Source of the DNA: Stutzerimonas stutzeri RCH2
GTDB lineage: Bacteria > Pseudomonadota > Gammaproteobacteria > Pseudomonadales > Pseudomonadaceae
Length of the DNA stretch: 64,000 bases
NCBI RefSeq assembly: GCF_000327065.1
Contig: NC_019936.1
Coordinates: forward strand, 4,368,001-4,432,000
Direction: 5' to 3'
Shown: positions 52,955-63,500 of the stretch, piece after piece
How positions within the stretch are numbered: position 1 is the stretch's first letter
How the letters are laid out: each line of letters begins with the position of its first letter
Notes under the pieces: generated by a model
What the model saw: the letters and a program-made list of their open reading frames with translations, nothing else
Database searches by the model: none
What the model was told of the DNA's origin: nothing
Made by a program: the position numbers and the translations under genes

Positions 52955-54403
52955 TCAAATGCCCATGCAGAGGTACTTGATCTCCAGGTAGTCCTCGATG
53001 CCGTACTTGGAGCCCTCGCGGCCGAGGCCGGACGACTTGACCCCGCCGAACGGCGCCACCTCGGTGGAAATCAGCCCGGTGTTGATGCCGACCATGCCGT
53101 ACTCCAGCGCCTCGGCGACGCGGAACACGCGGCCCAGATCGCGCGCGTAGAAGTAGGAGGCCAGGCCGAACTCGGTGTCATTGGCCTTGGCGATCGCGTC
53201 GGCCTCGTCCTTGAAGCGGAACAGCGGCGCCAGCGGGCCGAAGGTCTCTTCCTTGGCCACCTTGGCACTGTCCGGCACGTTAACCAGCACGGTCGGCTCG
53301 AAATAGCTGCCGCCCAGCGCATGGGCCTGGCCACCTGCCACCAGCCGCGCGCCCTGGGCCACCGCGTCCTCGATATGCTCGCGGACCTTGGCGGCAGCGC
53401 GATCGTCGATCAGCGGACCGAGATCGGTACCCTCCTCCAGGCCATTGCCAACCCGCAGCTTGGCCACGGCCGCCTGGAATTTCTCGGCGAAGGTGTCGTA
53501 CACGCCGTCCTGCACATAGATGCGGTTGACGCAGACGCAGGTCTGCCCGGCATTGCGGTACTTGGACTGCACGGCACCCTTCACCGCCTCGTCCAGATCG
53601 GCATCGTCGAAGACAATGAACGGCGCGTTGCCGCCGAGCTCCAGCGAGACCTTCTTGATGCCCGGCGCGCACTGCTCCATCAGCTTGGCGCCGACCTCGG
53701 TGGAGCCGGTGAAGGAGATCTTGCGTACCTTGGGGTTGGCGGTCAGCTCGTTGCCGATGTCGCCGGCCGAGCCAGTCACCACGCTGAGCACGCCCTTGGG
53801 AATGCCGGCGCGCTCGGCCAACTCGACCATCGCCAGCGCCGAGAACGGCGTCTGCGAAGCGGGCTTGATCACCATGGTGCAGCCGGCTGCGAGCGCGGGG
53901 CCGGCCTTGCGGGTGATCATCGCCGCCGGGAAATTCCACGGGGTGATCGCCGCGGTCACGCCGATCGGCTGCTTGATGACGATGATGCGTTTGTCTTTCT
54001 GGTGCCCGGGAATGGTGTCGCCGTAGATGCGCTTGGCTTCCTCGGCGAACCACTCGATGAACGAGGCGGCGTAGGCGATCTCGCCCTTGGCTTCGGCCAG
54101 TGGCTTGCCCTGCTCCAGCGTCATCAGCCGGCCGAGGTCGTCCTGGTTCTCCATCAGCAGCTCGAACCAGCGACGCAGCTTCTGCGAACGCTCCTTGGCG
54201 GTCAGATCACGCCAGGCCGGCAGCGCGCGCTCGGCGGCATCGATGGCGCGGCGGGTTTCCGCAGCGCCCATCTTCGGCACCGTGCCGAGCGTTTCGCCGG
54301 TGGCCGGGTTGTTCACGCTGATGGTCTGGCCGCTGTCGGCATCCAGCCAGGCACCATCGATATAGGCCTGCTGACGGAACAGAGCGGTGTCTTTGAGTTG
54401 CAT
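52955..54403 (-). CDS. gabD: NADP-dependent succinate-semialdehyde dehydrogenase (GabD)
   Basis: This 482-aa dehydrogenase oxidises succinic semialdehyde to succinate, the last step of the GABA shunt. The fold shows VTAAITPWNFPAAMITRKAG, FTGSTEVGAKLMEQCAPGIK, the catalytic Glu in SLELGGNAPFIVFDDADLDE near residue 255, and the catalytic Cys in NAGQTCVCVNRI near residue 289. The ATG at 54403 has a GGAG upstream; the longer frame is not conserved. gabT is not next to it. Confidence 0.92.
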   Translation of the reverse strand: MQLKDTALFRQQAYIDGAWLDADSGQTISVNNPATGETLGTVPKMGAAETRRAIDAAERALPAWRDLTAKERSQKLRRWFELLMENQDDLGRLMTLEQGKPLAEAKGEIAYAASFIEWFAEEAKRIYGDTIPGHQKDKRIIVIKQPIGVTAAITPWNFPAAMITRKAGPALAAGCTMVIKPASQTPFSALAMVELAERAGIPKGVLSVVTGSAGDIGNELTANPKVRKISFTGSTEVGAKLMEQCAPGIKKVSLELGGNAPFIVFDDADLDEAVKGAVQSKYRNAGQTCVCVNRIYVQDGVYDTFAEKFQAAVAKLRVGNGLEEGTDLGPLIDDRAAAKVREHIEDAVAQGARLVAGGQAHALGGSYFEPTVLVNVPDSAKVAKEETFGPLAPLFRFKDEADAIAKANDTEFGLASYFYARDLGRVFRVAEALEYGMVGINTGLISTEVAPFGGVKSSGLGREGSKYGIEDYLEIKYLCMGI

Positions 54404-54704
54404 GGCAGTCTCCTCGGGCATCGTAGCGGCAGGCCCGCTGCGGAAAGTTTGGCTGATACGACGCTCATCTGAACCGTCCTTCGCCGCCCGGTTCCTGTCG
54501 CCGCATTGCACTGCGAACGGCCATGCTAGGACCGCAGCCACTGGCCCGGCAAGCTCATGACGCATGACGTTGTCGCGCCATTGACCAGCCTGATACATCG
54601 CACGGCCTGTCACGCCTTGTTACCCAAACCCTACTACTGGCCGGGGTATAGTTGCGCGCGAGCGGCCTCGGCCGCCGATAACCAAGGATCGATAAGGAGT
54701 TACC
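54404..54704. other. 301-bp intergenic region between gabD and cytochrome c'
   Basis: The region holds divergent promoters. I see no gene, repeat or clear operator. A GGAG ribosome-binding site lies near 54695 before the cytochrome gene. Confidence 0.5.
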
Positions 54705-55169
54705 GTGAAAGCATTGATGACAGGCGCCGTGGCCGCCGTCCTGCTGGCCAGCACTGCCGTCCAGGCGCAGATGAAACCGGAAGAGATGGTCGAAACCCGC
54801 CAGGCCGGCTACCAGTTCATGTCGTGGAACATGGGCAAGATCAAGGCCCAGGTAATCGACGGCAAGGAGCCCTACGATCAGGCCAAGGTGGCTGCGGCCG
54901 CCAATGCCATCGCCGCCATCGCCAACGCCGGCATGGGCAGCCTGTACAGCCCGGACACCACCACCGAGCAGCTGGGCAAGGCGACTCGCCTGAAGCCTGA
55001 GTTCTTCCAGAACCTCGGCGAAGCCGGGCAGATCGGTCGCAACTTCACCGCCGCCGCCAACCAGCTCGCCAAGGTGGCCGCAGAAGGCGATCAGGCCGCG
55101 ATCAAGAAGGCCTTCGGCGACGTCGGCGGTAGCTGCAAGTCCTGCCACGACAAGTTCCGCGCCGACTGA
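54705..55169 (+). CDS. Cytochrome c'
   Basis: This 154-aa periplasmic haem protein has a signal peptide (ALMTGAVAAVLLASTAVQAQ) and a four-helix body with a C-terminal CKSCH haem motif at residues 144-148, typical of cytochrome c'. Such proteins bind NO or CO and may help in NO tolerance. It is convergent with the cytochrome b561 gene, with a hairpin in the 37-bp gap. Confidence 0.92.
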   Translation: MKALMTGAVAAVLLASTAVQAQMKPEEMVETRQAGYQFMSWNMGKIKAQVIDGKEPYDQAKVAAAANAIAAIANAGMGSLYSPDTTTEQLGKATRLKPEFFQNLGEAGQIGRNFTAAANQLAKVAAEGDQAAIKKAFGDVGGSCKSCHDKFRAD

Positions 55170-55177
55170 TCAGGCGC

Positions 55178-55207
55178 AGCCAGCCGACACCTGCCGGTCG
55201 GCTGGCT
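55178..55207. terminator. Hairpin between convergent cytochrome genes
   Basis: AGCCAGCCGAC (55178-55188) pairs with GTCGGCTGGCT (55197-55207) across an 8-base loop. No strong T-run follows, but its place between converging stops suggests a bidirectional terminator. Confidence 0.55.
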
Positions 55208-55908
55208 TACCAGTCCAGGCTGGGCGCCACCGCCGCCGGCTCAGGCCGCAGCCAATCCCCCACCGCCTGCACGCCCCAGACGCAAGCCGCTCCCAGCGCG
55301 ATCGCCAGAACCGCCGCGGGCAGCGAGCCACCCCGCGCATTCTGCTGGGACGGATGCTCGCGCTGCGTCCGCCCCGCGATCATCGCCCGCACCAATGGCC
55401 GGCGCATCACCAGCGTGTAATAGATGATGGCTGCGATGTGCATGCCGATCAGCACCAGCAGCAGCCACTTCGCCTGCCGATGCAGGCCGCTCAGCGCGCT
55501 GCCGGTCTCGCTGCTGATCAACGCATGGAGCGGGCCCTGAAAGGCGATGTCATCGGTTGCCATCAATCCGCTGGTCACCTGAAAGGCCACCAGCAGCAGC
55601 ATGGCCAGCACCGAGAACGCGCCGAGCGGATTGTGCCCGGCTTCGCGCCAGTTGCCCTGTAGATAGTCCTTCACGCCAACCGTGGCAGCGAAGATCCGCG
55701 ACCAGCGGGCGTACGTCGAACCGACGAAGCCCCAGATCAGGCGGAACACCAGTAGCCCCAGCACCAGCAGGCCGAGCCGGCCATGCCAGGGCATCAGACT
55801 GCCGCCGACCCAGCCCGAGACGATGGCCGCGATAACCGCCCCGGCGAACAGCCAGTGAAACAGCCGCAGCGGCGCGTCCCAGAGTTTGATATGGCCCGAC
55901 ATCTCCAT
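55207..55908 (-). CDS. Cytochrome b561-type membrane protein
   Basis: This 233-aa protein has four main hydrophobic helices with histidines. The first is [20 protein letters not shown], then [40 protein letters not shown] and [20 protein letters not shown]. It is typical of prokaryotic diheme b561, which passes electrons from the quinone pool to a periplasmic partner. The c'-type cytochrome next door may be that partner. A start at 55908 or at 55902 is possible. Confidence 0.85.
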   Translation of the reverse strand: MEMSGHIKLWDAPLRLFHWLFAGAVIAAIVSGWVGGSLMPWHGRLGLLVLGLLVFRLIWGFVGSTYARWSRIFAATVGVKDYLQGNWREAGHNPLGAFSVLAMLLLVAFQVTSGLMATDDIAFQGPLHALISSETGSALSGLHRQAKWLLLVLIGMHIAAIIYYTLVMRRPLVRAMIAGRTQREHPSQQNARGGSLPAAVLAIALGAACVWGVQAVGDWLRPEPAAVAPSLDW

Positions 55909-56069
55909 CCCCTCGCCATCCGAACACCCACGGCCCCCGGCCGCGACACGCAAGGGTACCAGCCGGCCCAGTGACAGGCAGCTGCGAAAAAGCCGCACCT
56001 GGGCGTATCCGCCCGGCCGCACCAGCATGGACGCCCGTCAACGACATGCGTATGATTGCGCCCCGCAAC

Positions 56070-56146
56070 GCATCCGTAGCTCAGCTGGATAGAGTACTGC
56101 CCTCCGAAGGCAGGGGTCGTGGGTTCGAATCCCGCCGGATGCGCCA
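56070..56146 (+). tRNA. tRNA-Arg (anticodon CCG)
   Basis: The 77-nt sequence folds as a cloverleaf: acceptor stem GCATCCG/CGGATGC, D-arm around TAGCTCAGCTGGATAGAG, and an anticodon loop CTCCGAA giving anticodon CCG for codon CGG. The T-arm contains GGTTCGAATCC and the CCA end is encoded. A terminator follows. Confidence 0.96.
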
Positions 56147-56453
56147 TATATAGTCGTTTCGAGTGCCGCTCGAAGCGCTCCGCAAAAGCCCGCTCGCTGC
56201 GGGCTTTTGCGTTTCTGCAGGTCCGTCAGCGATCAGCAGATCACCTGCCAGCAACGATCGGCCGGCGCAAGGCAAACCTGCCGCGCGACGTCACCGAGCC
56301 GCCTCAACCTGACCTCACGCTCGTTTTAGACGCATCCGTCGGGTGTTCTGTGAACCCGTTCACCGAGCCTGCACGACAACTGAACTTCAATGCCTCGCTC
56401 AGGTCGCGCCATGCGCACCTTGCCCCCACACACGACTTCAAGGAGGAAATCGC
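56147..56453. other. Region between tRNA-Arg and T6SS operon start
   Basis: This 307-bp stretch contains the tRNA terminator and the probable promoter of the T6SS operon. I looked for a sigma-54 motif and did not find one. Confidence 0.5.
56182..56213 (+). terminator. Terminator after tRNA-Arg
   Basis: GCAAAAGCCCGC and GCGGGCTTTTGC form a perfect 12-bp stem with a 5-base loop, followed by a T-rich stretch. Confidence 0.82.
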
Positions 56454-56588
56454 GTGCCCGTGCGCTATTACGCCCTCGTTTCGCTCATCGCCGCCGCGCT
56501 GCTCGCCGGTTGCACCGGCAACTACAAATTCGACGATGACCACTATCGCCCGCTGGGTGATCCGCAAGCCTTGAATCGCGGCAAGTAA
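56454..56588 (+). CDS. Small lipoprotein at head of T6SS operon
   Basis: This 44-aa product uses a GTG start at 56454, 7 bases after a strong AAGGAGG site. It has a short hydrophobic leader with the lipobox LLAGC (Cys at about residue 19) and an Asp/His-rich tail KFDDDHYRPLGDPQALNRGK. It is too short for a typical TssJ and its function is unknown. It lies 20 bp before tagH, so it likely belongs to the T6SS operon. Confidence 0.7.
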   Translation: MPVRYYALVSLIAAALLAGCTGNYKFDDDHYRPLGDPQALNRGK

Positions 56589-56608
56589 CCGCAAGGAGCG
56601 ACACGACC

Positions 56609-57805
56609 ATGGAACTGGTCTTCGATATGGTGGGCGCCCAGCAATTCGTGCCCGGGCTGCTGACCACCAAAACCTTCAAGCAGGCCGGCGGCGTGATCGG
56701 CCGGGCCGAAGGCTGCGATTGGGTGATCCCCGACCGCAAGCGCGTCCTCTCCGGGCGTCACGCGGTGATCAGCTACCGCGACGGCGGCTTCTTTCTCACC
56801 GATACCAGCAGTAACGGCATCCAGCTCAAGGACAGCGGTGCCAGCCTGGTCAAGGGCCAGCCGCAGCGCATCGAGCATGGCAGCGTCTATTGCCTGGGCG
56901 ACTTCGAGATCCGCGCCCGGCTGATCCAGGACCCGGCGCTGTTCGAAGGCGACATCGGCCGCCCGCAACCTGCCGGCACCATCATTCCCGACGATGCCTT
57001 CCTCGACCTCGATCCACTGGTCGCGATGGATCAGCAGGAGCGCATCTATGCCGAAGTCGACGACCTCGACCTGACGCTGGTGGCACCGCAACGCCAGGCC
57101 CAGCAGCGCGACTACGCCCGCATCGACACCGAAAGCCTGCCGCTGCCGGAGCTGGTCATGCCGCAGGTGGCAACCGAACCCAAGCGCGAACCGGAGCCCG
57201 AACGCCTGCCTCCCGGCTTCTGGCAGCGCTTCGGCGACGCGCTGGGTGTCGATCTCAAGGATATGGACGAGGACCAGCGTCAGGCGCTGGCACTGAATGC
57301 CGCGCGCCTGCTCAAGCAGAGCATCGGCGGTTTGCAGCAGAGCCTGCGCACCCGTAGCGAGCTGAAGAACGAGCTGCGCCTGGCACTGACCACCGTACAG
57401 AGCGCCGGCAACAACCCGCTCAAGCACAGCGCCGATACTGGCGAGGCCATGAGCGCCCTGCTGCGCGGTGGCAAGCCTGGCCAGCTCACGGCCGAGCAGG
57501 CCGTCGGTCGCGCCTTCCGCGACCTGCAGGCGCATCAGGTGGCACTGCTGGCCGCCAGCCGCGCAGCGGTGCAGGCGATGTTCGAACAACTGGCCCCGGA
57601 GCAGCTGGCGCTGCGTTTCGAACGCGAAGGCCGCAAACCGCTGCTCGCCACCGCCGGCAGTCGCTGGCGCGCCTATCGCCGGCTGCATCACAGCCTCGGC
57701 CAGGACGCCGACTGGAGCGAACGGCTGTTCGCCCGCGATTTCGCCAAGACCTATGAGGAGCAGGTGCGCCTGATCGCCACGCTCGATTCCACCCATCAAG
57801 GATGA
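56609..57805 (+). CDS. tagH: T6SS FHA-domain protein TagH (Fha)
   Basis: This 398-aa protein has an N-terminal forkhead-associated domain (about 25-95) with GVIGRAEGCDWVIPD, VLSGRHAVISY and the S/T-N-G turn in TSSNGIQL. The C-terminal part, with LPPGFWQRFGDALGVDLKDM, is the TagH region. FHA proteins bind phosphothreonine and help control T6SS assembly. No Ser/Thr kinase lies within the window, but it could lie beyond the right edge. Confidence 0.93.
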   Translation: MELVFDMVGAQQFVPGLLTTKTFKQAGGVIGRAEGCDWVIPDRKRVLSGRHAVISYRDGGFFLTDTSSNGIQLKDSGASLVKGQPQRIEHGSVYCLGDFEIRARLIQDPALFEGDIGRPQPAGTIIPDDAFLDLDPLVAMDQQERIYAEVDDLDLTLVAPQRQAQQRDYARIDTESLPLPELVMPQVATEPKREPEPERLPPGFWQRFGDALGVDLKDMDEDQRQALALNAARLLKQSIGGLQQSLRTRSELKNELRLALTTVQSAGNNPLKHSADTGEAMSALLRGGKPGQLTAEQAVGRAFRDLQAHQVALLAASRAAVQAMFEQLAPEQLALRFEREGRKPLLATAGSRWRAYRRLHHSLGQDADWSERLFARDFAKTYEEQVRLIATLDSTHQG

Positions 57806-57809
57806 TCCC

Positions 57810-58292
57810 ATGCCTCGTCGCATCACCCTGGCCATGCTGGCCTCGCTGCTCGTGCTGGGCGGCTGCTCGGCGCTGTCGCCGTACTCCAAGCTGACCAAGC
57901 TGGATCTCGAACTGCACGGCAGCGACCGTCTCAATCCCGACCTCAACGGCCGACCGTCGCCGATCGTGCTGCGCCTGCTGGAGCTCAAGCATCCGGTGGC
58001 GTTCGAGAGCGGCGACTTCTTCGCCCTCTACCAGCGGCCCAAGGAAGCCCTGGCGCCGGACCTGGTGACCTCCGAGGAACTGGAACTGCGTCCCGGCGAG
58101 AGCCGCGAGCTGAAGCTGTCGGTGCAGGACGGCAGTCGCTACGTCGGCGTGCTGGCCGCCTACCGCGACCTGCCGGAAGCCAGCTGGCGCTACGTCATCG
58201 CCGTGCCGCCGCAAGAGCGCACCCGCGTCGCCCTGAGCCTGGATGAGCGCGGCATCGCGCTGTTCGACCCGCTCGCCGAAGAAGGAAAATAA
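57810..58292 (+). CDS. tssJ: T6SS outer-membrane lipoprotein TssJ
   Basis: This 160-aa lipoprotein has a signal and lipobox (LLVLGGCSALSP, Cys19). The mature domain contains LKLDLELHGSDRLNPD-like features and SPIVLRLLELKHPVAFESGD, typical of TssJ, which anchors TssM to the outer membrane. It begins 4 bp after tagH and ends 2 bp before tssK. Confidence 0.94.
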   Translation: MPRRITLAMLASLLVLGGCSALSPYSKLTKLDLELHGSDRLNPDLNGRPSPIVLRLLELKHPVAFESGDFFALYQRPKEALAPDLVTSEELELRPGESRELKLSVQDGSRYVGVLAAYRDLPEASWRYVIAVPPQERTRVALSLDERGIALFDPLAEEGK

Positions 58293-58294
58293 GC

Positions 58295-59626
58295 ATGAGC
58301 CTGCACAAGGTTGTCTGGCAGGAAGGCATGCTGCTGCGTCCGCAGCACTTCCAGCAGAGCGATCGCTACTACGATCACCAACTCAAGGCGCGTACCCAGA
58401 AGCTGGGCAGCTACGCCTGGGGCTTCTTCAACCTGGAGATCGACCGCCAGTTCCTCAACATGGGCAAGCTGGTACTCAGCCAGGCCAGCGGCATCCTCCC
58501 GGACGGTACGCTGTTCGAGCTGGGCAGCGAGCGCGAGCCACTGGCGCTGGACATCCCGCCGAACACAGGCAGCACACCGGTCTATCTCGCGTTGCCGCTG
58601 GTCACCGGCAACCACATCGAGACCCGCCGGCCCGAACAGAAGGACGTGCTGGCGCGTTATACCGCCCACGAACTGGAGGTCGCCGATTCCAATGCCGGCG
58701 ACAGCAGCACCAGCCAGGTGAGCACCGGCCTGCCGGATTTCCGCCTGCTGCTGGGCGAGCAGCAGAGCGACCAGGCCTACGTGAAGCTGCAGCTGTGCGA
58801 GGTACTGGACACCACGCCGGACGGGGTCATCAGCCTCGACCCCGAGTTCATCCCCACCTATGTCAACTTCCAGGCTTCCGGCTACCTGCTGTCGTGCCTG
58901 AAGGAAGTGATCAGCATGCTCGCCCACCGCGGCGACACCCTCGCCGAGCGCATCAGCGCCACCGGCAAGGTGGGTGGCGCCGAGGTCGGCGACTTCATGA
59001 TGCTGCAGCTGATCAACCGTCACGAACCAGTGCTGCGCCACTACCTGGGCGTGGAGCAGGTGCATCCGGAGCAGATCTACCGCGACCTGCTTGGCCTGCT
59101 CGGCGAGCTGGCGACCTTCTCCAGCGAGAGCAAGCGCCCGCGCCTGGATGGCCGTTACCAGCACAGCGACCAGGGCGCGAGCTTCCGCAAGCTGATGGAC
59201 GCGATTCGCCAGGTGTTGTCGATGGTGCTCGAACAGCATGCCATCGAGCTGCTGCTGCAGCAGCGTCAGTACGGCATCCAGGTATCGCCGCTGCATGACC
59301 ACAAGCTGCTCGGCACGGCGTCTTTCGTGCTCGCCGCCAGCGCCCAGTGCGACTCGGAAACCCTGCGCACGCGGCTGCCGGCGCACCTGAAGATCGGCCC
59401 GGTGGAGCGTATCCGCCAGCTGGTCAACCTGCATCTGCCGGGCATCCGCCTCAAGCCGCTGCCGGTGGCGCCGCGGCAAATCCCCTTCCATGCCGGCAAA
59501 ACCTATTTCGCCCTGGAGCTCAGCGCCGAGGACCAGGCGCAGCTGGAGCGCTCCGGCGGCTTTGCCTTCCATGTGTCCGGTGACTTCACCGGGCTCGAAC
59601 TGAAATTCTGGGCGGTCAGGGACTGA
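58295..59626 (+). CDS. tssK: T6SS baseplate protein TssK
   Basis: This 443-aa protein connects the baseplate to the membrane complex. It starts MSLHKVVWQEGMLLRPQHFQ, the signature N-terminus of TssK, and contains QSDRYYDHQLKARTQKLGSY. The C-terminal part ends with FHVSGDFTGLELKFWAVRD. It is in the tssJ-tssK-tssL order common to Pseudomonas T6SS clusters. Confidence 0.96.
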   Translation: MSLHKVVWQEGMLLRPQHFQQSDRYYDHQLKARTQKLGSYAWGFFNLEIDRQFLNMGKLVLSQASGILPDGTLFELGSEREPLALDIPPNTGSTPVYLALPLVTGNHIETRRPEQKDVLARYTAHELEVADSNAGDSSTSQVSTGLPDFRLLLGEQQSDQAYVKLQLCEVLDTTPDGVISLDPEFIPTYVNFQASGYLLSCLKEVISMLAHRGDTLAERISATGKVGGAEVGDFMMLQLINRHEPVLRHYLGVEQVHPEQIYRDLLGLLGELATFSSESKRPRLDGRYQHSDQGASFRKLMDAIRQVLSMVLEQHAIELLLQQRQYGIQVSPLHDHKLLGTASFVLAASAQCDSETLRTRLPAHLKIGPVERIRQLVNLHLPGIRLKPLPVAPRQIPFHAGKTYFALELSAEDQAQLERSGGFAFHVSGDFTGLELKFWAVRD

Positions 59627-59631
59627 GCGAC

Positions 59632-60513
59632 ATGATCAAGGAAATGGATTACGGACAGGACGACCGCACGGTCATCGTCAATCGAGCGGGAGAGACCCCG
59701 GCGCAGAGCCCGCTGACCGACTTCGACACCCCGCCGCGCTTCGAGCAGCTGGAGGAGCGGATGATCTACGCCGCGCGTCTGCGCCCGGCGGAAACCTTCA
59801 ACATCAGCCTCAATCCGCTGGTAGCTGCCGCCTCGCCGCTGCTGTCGGAAGTGGTGCGCTTCAAGCACAGCCTGGAAAGCGAAGACTTGCAGGCCCTGCA
59901 TGGCCAGTTGAGCAGCGCGATCAAGCTGTTCGAACATCGCGCGCTGCATGACGGCGCCGAAAGCAGCCAGGTGATGGCGGCGCGCTACGTGCTCTGCACC
60001 GTGCTCGACGAGGCCGTGGTAACCACGCCCTGGGGCAACGAGAGCGAATGGTCGCAGATGAGCCTGCTGTCCTCCTTCCACAACGAGACCTTCGGCGGCG
60101 AGAAGTTCTTCCAGCTGCTCGAGCGGCTGTCGCGCAACCCGGTCAAGCACCTGCCGATGCTCGAGCTGATGTACCTCTGCCTGTCCCTCGGCTTCGAGGG
60201 CAAGTACCGCGTGCTGCCGCGCGGCATGCTCGAACTGGAGGCCGTGCGCGACAGCCTCTACCGGCAGATCCGCCAGATGCGTGGCGACATCCCGCGCGAG
60301 CTTTCGCCGCACTGGGAAGGCCTCAAGGACACCCGCCGGCGCCTGGTGCGCATCGTGCCCTGGTGGATGGTCGCGCTGTTCACCCTGATGTGCCTCGGGG
60401 TGATCTACGGCGGTTTCGCCTGGGTGCTGGGCGAACAACGCGAGAGCGTGCTGCAACCCTATCGCTCGCTGGACATGGATGCCGGCGATTCCACCTTTTC
60501 AGGGATGAGATGA
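59632..60513 (+). CDS. tssL: T6SS inner-membrane protein TssL (DotU family)
   Basis: This 293-aa protein has a cytoplasmic DotU domain with NPLVAAASPLLSEVVRFKHS, ARYVLCTVLDEAVVTTPWGN and LEFMYLCLSLGFEGKYR-like (in fact LELMYLCLSLGFEGKYRV), and a single C-terminal span WWMVALFTLMCLGVIYGGFA. It partners TssM in the inner-membrane complex. No peptidoglycan-binding extension follows. Confidence 0.94.
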   Translation: MIKEMDYGQDDRTVIVNRAGETPAQSPLTDFDTPPRFEQLEERMIYAARLRPAETFNISLNPLVAAASPLLSEVVRFKHSLESEDLQALHGQLSSAIKLFEHRALHDGAESSQVMAARYVLCTVLDEAVVTTPWGNESEWSQMSLLSSFHNETFGGEKFFQLLERLSRNPVKHLPMLELMYLCLSLGFEGKYRVLPRGMLELEAVRDSLYRQIRQMRGDIPRELSPHWEGLKDTRRRLVRIVPWWMVALFTLMCLGVIYGGFAWVLGEQRESVLQPYRSLDMDAGDSTFSGMR

Positions 60514-60514
60514 A

Positions 60515-63500
60515 ATGAAGACGTTCTTTGGCAAGCTCGGCGCCGTACTGCGCCGGACCTGGGTCTGGAGCCTGCTGCTGGTCCTGCTGCTGGCAGTCGT
60601 GGTGTGGTTCGTCGGGCCGCTGCTGGCGGTCGACGACTACCGCTTCTGGGAAGCGTCGACCGCACGCCTGCTGAGCATCAGCGTGCTGTTTCTCGGCTGG
60701 GGCCTGGCCATGGTCTTCACCAGCTGGCGCGCCAGCGCGCGCAGGAAGCGCGACGCGGAAGACCAGGACGTTCAGGAGCAGCTGCGCCGCGACGGCCTGA
60801 TCGGCGAAGAGCAACAGGAGTTGCGCCATCGTTTCAAGCAGGCGCTACGCACCCTGAAGACCTCCAGCCTCTATCGCGGGCGCAGCGAGAAATGGCGCAG
60901 CGAGCTGCCCTGGTACCTGTTGATCGGTCCGCAGGGCAGCGGCAAGACCAGCCTGCTGGACTTCTCCGGGCTGGATTTCCCACTCAACCGCAGCGAACAG
61001 CAGCGCCTGACCAAGGACGTCTCCGGCACCCGCTATGCCGACTGGTACTTCGCCGATCATGCCGTGCTGATCGACACCGCCGGCCGCTACTTGACCCAGC
61101 CCGATGCAGCTGTCGACGGCAGCGTCTGGGACACCCTGCTCGGCCTGCTGCGCAAGCGCCGCGCGCGTCCGCTCAACGGCGTGCTGGTCAACCTGCCGGT
61201 GGACCAGCTGCAAGGCGGCAGTGAACTGGAGCTGGAGAACCTGGCCCGCCAGACCCGTCAGCGCCTGCACGAGATCCATCAGCGTCTGAACGTGGACGTG
61301 CCGGTCTACCTAGTGCTGAGCAAGGCCGACCGGATTCTCGGTTTCGACGACTTCTTCGAGCAGCTGTCCCGCGAGGAAAGCGACCAGGTGCTCGGCGCGA
61401 GTTTCCGCAAGGAGCAGAACGGCAGCGATGCGCAGGTGGTGCGCCAGGAGTTCGAGGAACTGCTGCGCCGGCTGAACAGCCAGGTGATCCTGCGCATGCA
61501 TCAAGAGCGCGATACACAGCGCCGTGGCCGGATCCTCGACTTCCCGCATCAGCTGGGGCAGATCGGCGAGCGCCTGAGCCTGTTCATCGAACTCGCGTTT
61601 GCCGGCAACCGCTACCAGCGTGCCAGCCAGCTGCGTGGCTTCTACCTGACCAGCGCGCCGCAGCTACGCGAAACGCTCGACCCGCTCACCGCCGGCATCG
61701 GCCGCCAGCTCGGCCTGTCCAGCAGTGCGCTGCCGACCTTCCGCAGCGGTCGTGCGCGCTTTATCAATCAGTTGCTCAGCCGGGTGATTTTCCCCGAAGC
61801 CGAACTGGCCGGCCTCGACCAGCGCGAAGTGCGCCGCATCGACTGGGGCCAGCGTGCCCTCTATGCCGGCGCCTTCGGCTGTCTGCTGCTGTTCGGCGCT
61901 GCCTGGGCTCTGAACTTCTCCGGCAACCATGAACGCCTGGAACAGCTGCGCGACATCGCCCAGCGACTCGGCAGCGAGCGCAAGACCATCGAGGCGGGAG
62001 ACGAGGCACTGCGCACCCTCAAGGCTCTGGACGCGAGCTATGCGGCGACGCAGGTGTTCCCGCCGAAAGACGAGGTGTCCTGGCTGCGCCGGGGCGGCCT
62101 GTATCAGGGCGAAGCGGTCGACCCGACGCTGCACGAGGCCTACCGCCGCGATCTGGAGAACCTGCTGCTGCCACGTGTCGCCCGGCAGCTGGAAGCGCAG
62201 ATTCGCGCCAACCTGAACGACCGCGAGCAGCTGCTCGGCAGCCTGCGCGCCTATCTCATGCTCAACCTGGCCGAACGCCGTGAAGCGGCCTTCCTCAAGG
62301 ACTGGCTGGCCGCCGACTGGTCGCTGCGCCATTCGGGCAATGCCGTGGCGCAGCAGGGGCTCAACACACACTTTGCGCGGCTGCTGGAAGAATCCTTCGC
62401 TGCATACCAGCTGAACGACAATCTGGTGGCCAAGGCCCGCGCTCAGCTGCGCAGCGAATCGCTGGCGGCAGTGGTGTACCGCATGCTGCGCGACCAGGCA
62501 CGCAACCTTCCCGACTATCGGCTGAATACGCAGCTCGGCCCGCAGGCATCCCTGTTCGTCGGCGGCGACTATACGATTCCCGGCTTCTACACCCAGCGCG
62601 GCTACCAAAAACTGTTCGTCGCCCAGGGCGCCGATCTGGTCAGCGAGATCCTGCGCGACAACTGGGTACTGGGCGAAGGCGACAGCCTCAGCGCCAAGGA
62701 CCTCGGCCGTCTGCTGGTGGAAATGGAGCAGCTGTACTTCCGCGACTATGCCGCGCACTGGAGCGAAGCGATCGCCCAACTGAACATCCTCCCCGCAGGT
62801 AGTGCGGCGCAGGGTGCCGCGCAGCTCGCTGGGCTCACCGCCGCCAACTCACCGCTGCTGCAACTGCTGCTGGAAGTACGCGAGAACACCCGCTTCGCCG
62901 GTCTGGCCGAAGCGACCGCCGGGGCTGGCGAGCTGGCCGAAGCGGCGCAAGGCGCCGGCGGCAAGCTCGGCAAGGCGGCCAAGCTGGCCACCGCAGCTGC
63001 CGAGCAGGCCCAGGCAGCACTGCTGAAGAACACGCCGGACACCGCGCGCAAGACCCTGGAGCGTCGCTTTGCACCGCTGCACCAGCTGCTCGACGAAAAC
63101 GGCGCGGCCGGCCCCGAGTTGAGTGCCAGTCTGCAGGCCCTCGACGCCCTGCAGCTGCAGCTGGCTTCCCTGGCCCATGCCAGCGCACCGGAACAGGCCG
63201 CCTTCGAAATGGCCAAGGCACGCATGGGCGGCCAGCGCGACGCCATCAACCAGCTGCGCAGCAGCGCTGCACGCCTGCCACAACCGGTCGGCAAGTGGCT
63301 GGGGCTGCTGGCCGAAGACAGCTGGTCGCTGGTGCTCACCGATGCCTACCACTACCTCAACCAGCGCTATCGCAACGAGCTCTACGCCAGCTACCGCGGC
63401 TCGCTGCGCGAGCGTTATCCGTTCAGCGCGCACAGCGCCAGCGACGTCGCCCTCGCCGACTTCCGCGAGTTCTTCAAGGCCCAGGGCCTGGCGGACAGCT

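Noticed and set aside
56147-56453. Sigma-54 promoter for the T6SS core operon
   Set aside because: No TGGCAC-N5-TTGC-like pair with correct spacing was visible.
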